Source: Nymphaea colorata (Eukaryota; Streptophyta; Magnoliopsida; Nymphaeales; Nymphaeaceae). Taken from it: 64,000 bases of DNA. Positions 60,878 to 64,000 of this stretch are shown here, one piece after another (positions within the stretch are counted from its first letter, which is position 1; each line of letters opens with the position of its first letter). Both the position numbers and the translations under genes were made by a program. The stretch spans positions 21,592,040 to 21,656,039 of the forward strand of contig NC_045145.1 of the NCBI RefSeq assembly GCF_008831285.2, written 5' to 3'. The notes below the pieces were generated by a model. The model worked only from the letters and a program-made list of their open reading frames with translations, was not told the DNA's origin and searched no databases.

Positions 60878-61225
60878 CTATGAAGGTGGTGGCGCCGAGA
60901 AAGGCATTGGAGGAATCTGGAACTTTGGAACGCCAGGTATTTGGGGGATTGAAGGCATTGTGGGGATAGTTGGAATAGAAGGGAACTTGGGGACTGATGG
61001 AATTGTGGGGATGGTGGGAATTGTAGGCATTGGAGGAATGAACGGTAGGGATGATGGCAATGTGGGGATGGTGGGGAACGGGAAGGATGGTAGGCCAGGG
61101 ATAGCCGAGCCTCCTCCTGTTGTGGGCGTACTCTGCAGCAAGTGGCGGGCTGCAAGTGCCTCTTCCGTGCAGAAAAGGCAAAAGAAAACGAAGACGGTGA
61201 AGGAGAGGAAAGCTCTGTGAGCCAT
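60878..61225 (-). CDS. Secreted proline-rich ARHLLQ protein, array copy 3
   Basis: Intronless, 115 aa. Signal peptide (MAHRAFLSFTVFVFFCLF...), ARHLLQSTPTTGGGSAIP, then P-T-I-P / P-S-V-P units and the tail MPFSAPPPS. It lacks the internal duplication of copy 2 and has no PIPRIPSIP-type units like copy 1, so the low-complexity region has changed independently in each copy while the signal peptide, ARHLLQ box and C-terminal tail stayed conserved. The TATA box is about 66 bp upstream, and a three-unit 87-bp repeat lies further upstream. Confidence 0.88.
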   Translation of the reverse strand: MAHRAFLSFTVFVFFCLFCTEEALAARHLLQSTPTTGGGSAIPGLPSFPFPTIPTLPSSLPFIPPMPTIPTIPTIPSVPKFPSIPTIPTMPSIPQIPGVPKFQIPPMPFSAPPPS

Positions 61226-61290
61226 GGCTGTGGTGAGAGATGTTTTAGATAACTAGCTACTGATCTGTGGCTATGTCGATGCGGAGGTCC

Positions 61291-61299
61291 TTTATATAG
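61291..61299 (-). promoter_or_regulatory. TATA box of proline-rich copy 3
   Basis: CCTATATAAAGGACC on the minus strand about 66 bp from the start codon, in the context conserved with copies 1 and 2. Confidence 0.7.
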
Positions 61300-61380
61300 G
61301 TTATATCCATGAGAAGAGGAGTACAAGCGGATCATGGGGTTCGTGATTATTTATTGAAGAACTAGAGGATCATGTGGTTG

Positions 61381-61641
61381 GTGATTATTTATTGATGTAT
61401 GCAAAGAACCAGAGTAATGGGAATTGAAACTTTTGTTTGTCCATGGTGGTTGGCCTAGCTGAGGTTGGTGATTATTTATTGATGTATGCAAAGAACTAGA
61501 GTAATGGGAATTGAAACTTTTGTTTGTCCATGGTGGTTGGCCTAGCTGAGGTTGGTGATTATTTATTGATGTATGCAAAGAACCAGAGTAATGGGAATTG
61601 AAACTTTTGTTTGTCCATGGTGGTTGGCCTAGCTGAGGTTG
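61381..61641. repeat. 87-bp tandem repeat, three units, upstream of copy 3
   Basis: Three units start at 61381, 61468 and 61555, exactly 87 bp apart and almost identical. Each runs from GTGATTATTTATTGATGTAT to CCTAGCTGAGGTTG. Copies 1 and 2 have only a single, more diverged equivalent (about 52993-53080 and 57785-57875). Because 87 is divisible by 3, the array gives a spurious open frame on the minus strand. Confidence 0.95.
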
Positions 61642-62040
61642 GCAGTTCACCGTCCTTCCCTAATTGTGAACTGTGTCAGCTATTAGTGTTGCAACTGCCA
61701 CTAATGCAAATGGAGGCAGTGTCAGTGTGGACGTCCAAATTATTGACACTTTGAGACACTTTTTTATGGTTTTAGAGATGATCTTTGGGTTGGTTAACTA
61801 TGACTTATTTTCAATGTCAAAGTTTCTGACAAAAAGTCTTCTTTTAAGGGAAATTTTTCACTTATATAGCTAACATTTTTTGTCATAAAAAAAATGCACC
61901 TAATATCCAGTTATTTTTAAAAATAAGCTTAACATTTTTTGCCTTTTTGCATGATACTTTTTCTGACGCACGCAGGAGCTTGATCTACGCGCCAGGCCCA
62001 ACACAAGATCCCATTTCGTTAGAAGCTGGTGATTTGCAGT

Positions 62041-64000
62041 GAGGTAACAAATGACCAGGATACCTCTGGGGATTGAAAATGGAAAGTGAAAAAATGGAAT
62101 TCCTAAATTTCCATTACTTTTCCGAAATGGCTAAAAATGTTTCTAAATTCCTTTGTGCCTATGAGTTGGATGCAGGGGCCTGGTTTACAAAACTCATTAA
62201 TTTCTTTGTGAATAAGTTTCGATTCTTAAAGATTTTTCTTTTTTGTTAAGCATATATCTTGATCATTATGCAAATTACGAAGACAATATTTACTTTTTTG
62301 GTGGTACCCTCAAGCCAGGGTTGACAGTATAGGTTTAGAGTCGGACTTACTAGCCGATCCAGATCGTATTTCGGGCTCCAGATTATAACAATGCAGGCCA
62401 ATCTGAGAACTGAAAATTTAAGACTGAACTGAAAATTTAAGACTCTTTTGTCTTAGTAAATGATATTTATCAAATAACTTCCAAATTAGAAAAGGAAAAT
62501 GTAATGTTCGCGCTAGATGAATATTAAAGAAAACGGTGTACCGGAAAGATAACATCCATGGCACGAACTCGATGGAGCCTACAGTGCCCCAGACCAGCCC
62601 CATGTATATATGTTGTACGCACCAGTCACCACCCTGGTGCATGCAACTCGATCTTTCGAAGCAATGAACTTATTAATTACCCAAAGAACTATAAGTTCTT
62701 ATAACCTCAACAGCACCACTCTAGCCAATGATCATAATATAACCTTTATTGGTAGTTTTGAGAGTGGTTGAATGTATATGCTAAAAATTGTTTCGCTAAG
62801 TAGCATTAATTACGTATGCTTGTCCGGCAAATCATGCAGAGAAAGCCATAACTTAACATTTTCTTCGCTCCTGATCAAGTGTTTCTGCAATTTTCCCGTA
62901 CGTAACGCAGAGGAACAAGTATGCCAAAGTGGCTGCACTAGCAAGAGATAGAATACAATACAAATGAGTGAGAAGTTGATTAATCTATCTGAGATTACTA
63001 GTGCATCACTCTTTGCGACCTTTTGGTTGGAAAAAGTAAATGGTCATTGAGAGAAAGAAAGCCGACAAAATGAGAACAAAAATTGCGTGACAGTAGTTAC
63101 AATGAAAACAAAAGATGGCAAAAAAGTGAAAAACAAAGAAAACGAAAAACTGATTTATTAACTACAACTTGTTTGACATTGTTGACGGATGCTTTGAACC
63201 AACTTATTTTTGTCAAAATTTGAATCGTAAGATAACATATAGTTGAAGGTGGTTAGACCTAGTGTTTTCTGAATTGACTGATTCAAATTAAATAAGTGGA
63301 AAACTGATTCAAACGGGTTCAATTTGTTGGCCAATTCAAGCATGCTATGTGTGAACTTTTAACTATTTCTTAAAACATCTTGGGAAACCTCCGATTCACT
63401 TCACAAATTAACTGACTTTCTGTACTACTTGTTAGACGCATTGACAAGGTAAACACCGGACATGTGCATGGAAGGCGCTACTAACCCTTTTAGGTTTGCC
63501 AAATACCTTATTTATATAAACATGTCCCTTTTCTCTCCATCAAACGAAAAATATCATGTCTCCTCTGACCAAAATTTCTGCCTCCACCAACAATAGTAAA
63601 CATATCGCACGAGAAACCTCCATATGGTTGGATTAGTTCTTGATCCCTAAATAGTAGTCTGTAGACAGAGATGAAGCTATCATGGTGCAGGACAAGATAA
63701 CGAGAAGATCCATATGGTCAAATCATGCATTTGAGACTGAGCTCCATGCATGAAAATGTAGCTTCTCGAGCTCCCATGATCGGTTTTGAAGCAAGCCAAT
63801 TGTTGAAAGATCGCTCTCTTCTTTTTTATTTCATGCGCGTCATGAGCATCTCGTATATGCCTAGTTCAACCCACATGGCTTTCATCTTGCCAAGCGGGTT
63901 TCCTTTTTTATGGTACTGTATTTTTTGATGGAGTTGGTAAATGTGATCATCATGGTTCAATTTCATATGTGGGAGAGAGAGAGAGAGAGAGAGATTAAGT
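62041..64000. other. Right-edge spacer with part of a further duplicated unit
   Basis: No supported gene. It includes the second copy of the dispersed block (63164-63372) and a (GA)n run at about 63974-63995 at the edge. Confidence 0.5.

Larger units (their letters stand above)
60320..62040. repeat. Duplicated segment, unit 3 of the proline-rich array
   Basis: Shares 3' flank, gene, promoter and upstream blocks with units 1 and 2, out to a distal CAGGAGCTTGATCTACGCGC block near 61975 that has counterparts near 53475 and 58270. Confidence 0.7.

Noticed and set aside
61351-61650. 99-codon minus frame with a 29-residue period (NSHYSGSLHTSINNHQPQLG)
   Set aside because: It is the translation of the 87-bp promoter repeat and no homologue or independent signal supports it.
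1-64000. CRISPR arrays, bacterial operons, phage or novel defence systems
   Set aside because: The window is plant nuclear DNA with spliced genes; its tandem repeats lack the spacer pattern of CRISPR arrays.

Overview
The window is nuclear DNA of a flowering plant. Its genes are split by GT-AG introns, from 79 bp to about 4.4 kb long. The intergenic DNA is AT-rich with long (TA)n and (GA)n runs. Several predicted proteins align over their full length, from memory, with Arabidopsis proteins. I cannot fix the species; no database search was possible.

Layout, left to right. 1-3448 is the 3' part of a decayed Ty1/Copia retroelement running off the left edge. It abuts an orphan piece of a UTP18-like WD40 gene (3463-3630). 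An intronless, GC-rich U-box/ARM E3 ligase gene follows (7247-5616, minus). About 5 kb of repeat-rich DNA then leads to three conserved housekeeping genes: a DEAD-box helicase like RH36/SWA3 (17636-12503, minus, 6 exons, 491 aa), an EMB2004-like leucine-rich repeat protein (25718-18878, minus, 17 exons, 604 aa), and GPI ethanolamine phosphate transferase 1, PIGN/MCD4 (26136-41059, plus, 18 exons, 995 aa). The last two are head to head, with 417 bp between start codons. All exon joins were read by hand and keep frame throughout.

The right third holds secreted small proteins. Two GASA/Snakin 12-cysteine peptide genes lie about 5 kb apart on the minus strand and share exon architecture. Three tandem intronless genes for signal-peptide, ARHLLQ-motif, proline-rich wall proteins (52875-52519, 57643-57206, 61225-60878) are each embedded in a duplicated segment of about 1.5 kb. 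A further duplicated block near the right edge suggests a fourth unit outside the window. Copy 2 has a recent 63-bp in-frame coding duplication, and copy 3 has three 87-bp repeats in its upstream region.

Transposable DNA fills introns and spacers: L1-type LINE remnants (about 45.2-46.0 and 58.7-59.8 kb), short terminal-inverted-repeat elements of several families, possible tRNA-derived SINEs, and a compound inverted/tandem structure in PIGN intron 4. I found no wholly new system. The most interesting points are the proline-rich array and its promoter repeat, a GC-AG intron in PIGN, the divergent EMB2004/PIGN promoter, and the UTP18 fragment at the Copia end.
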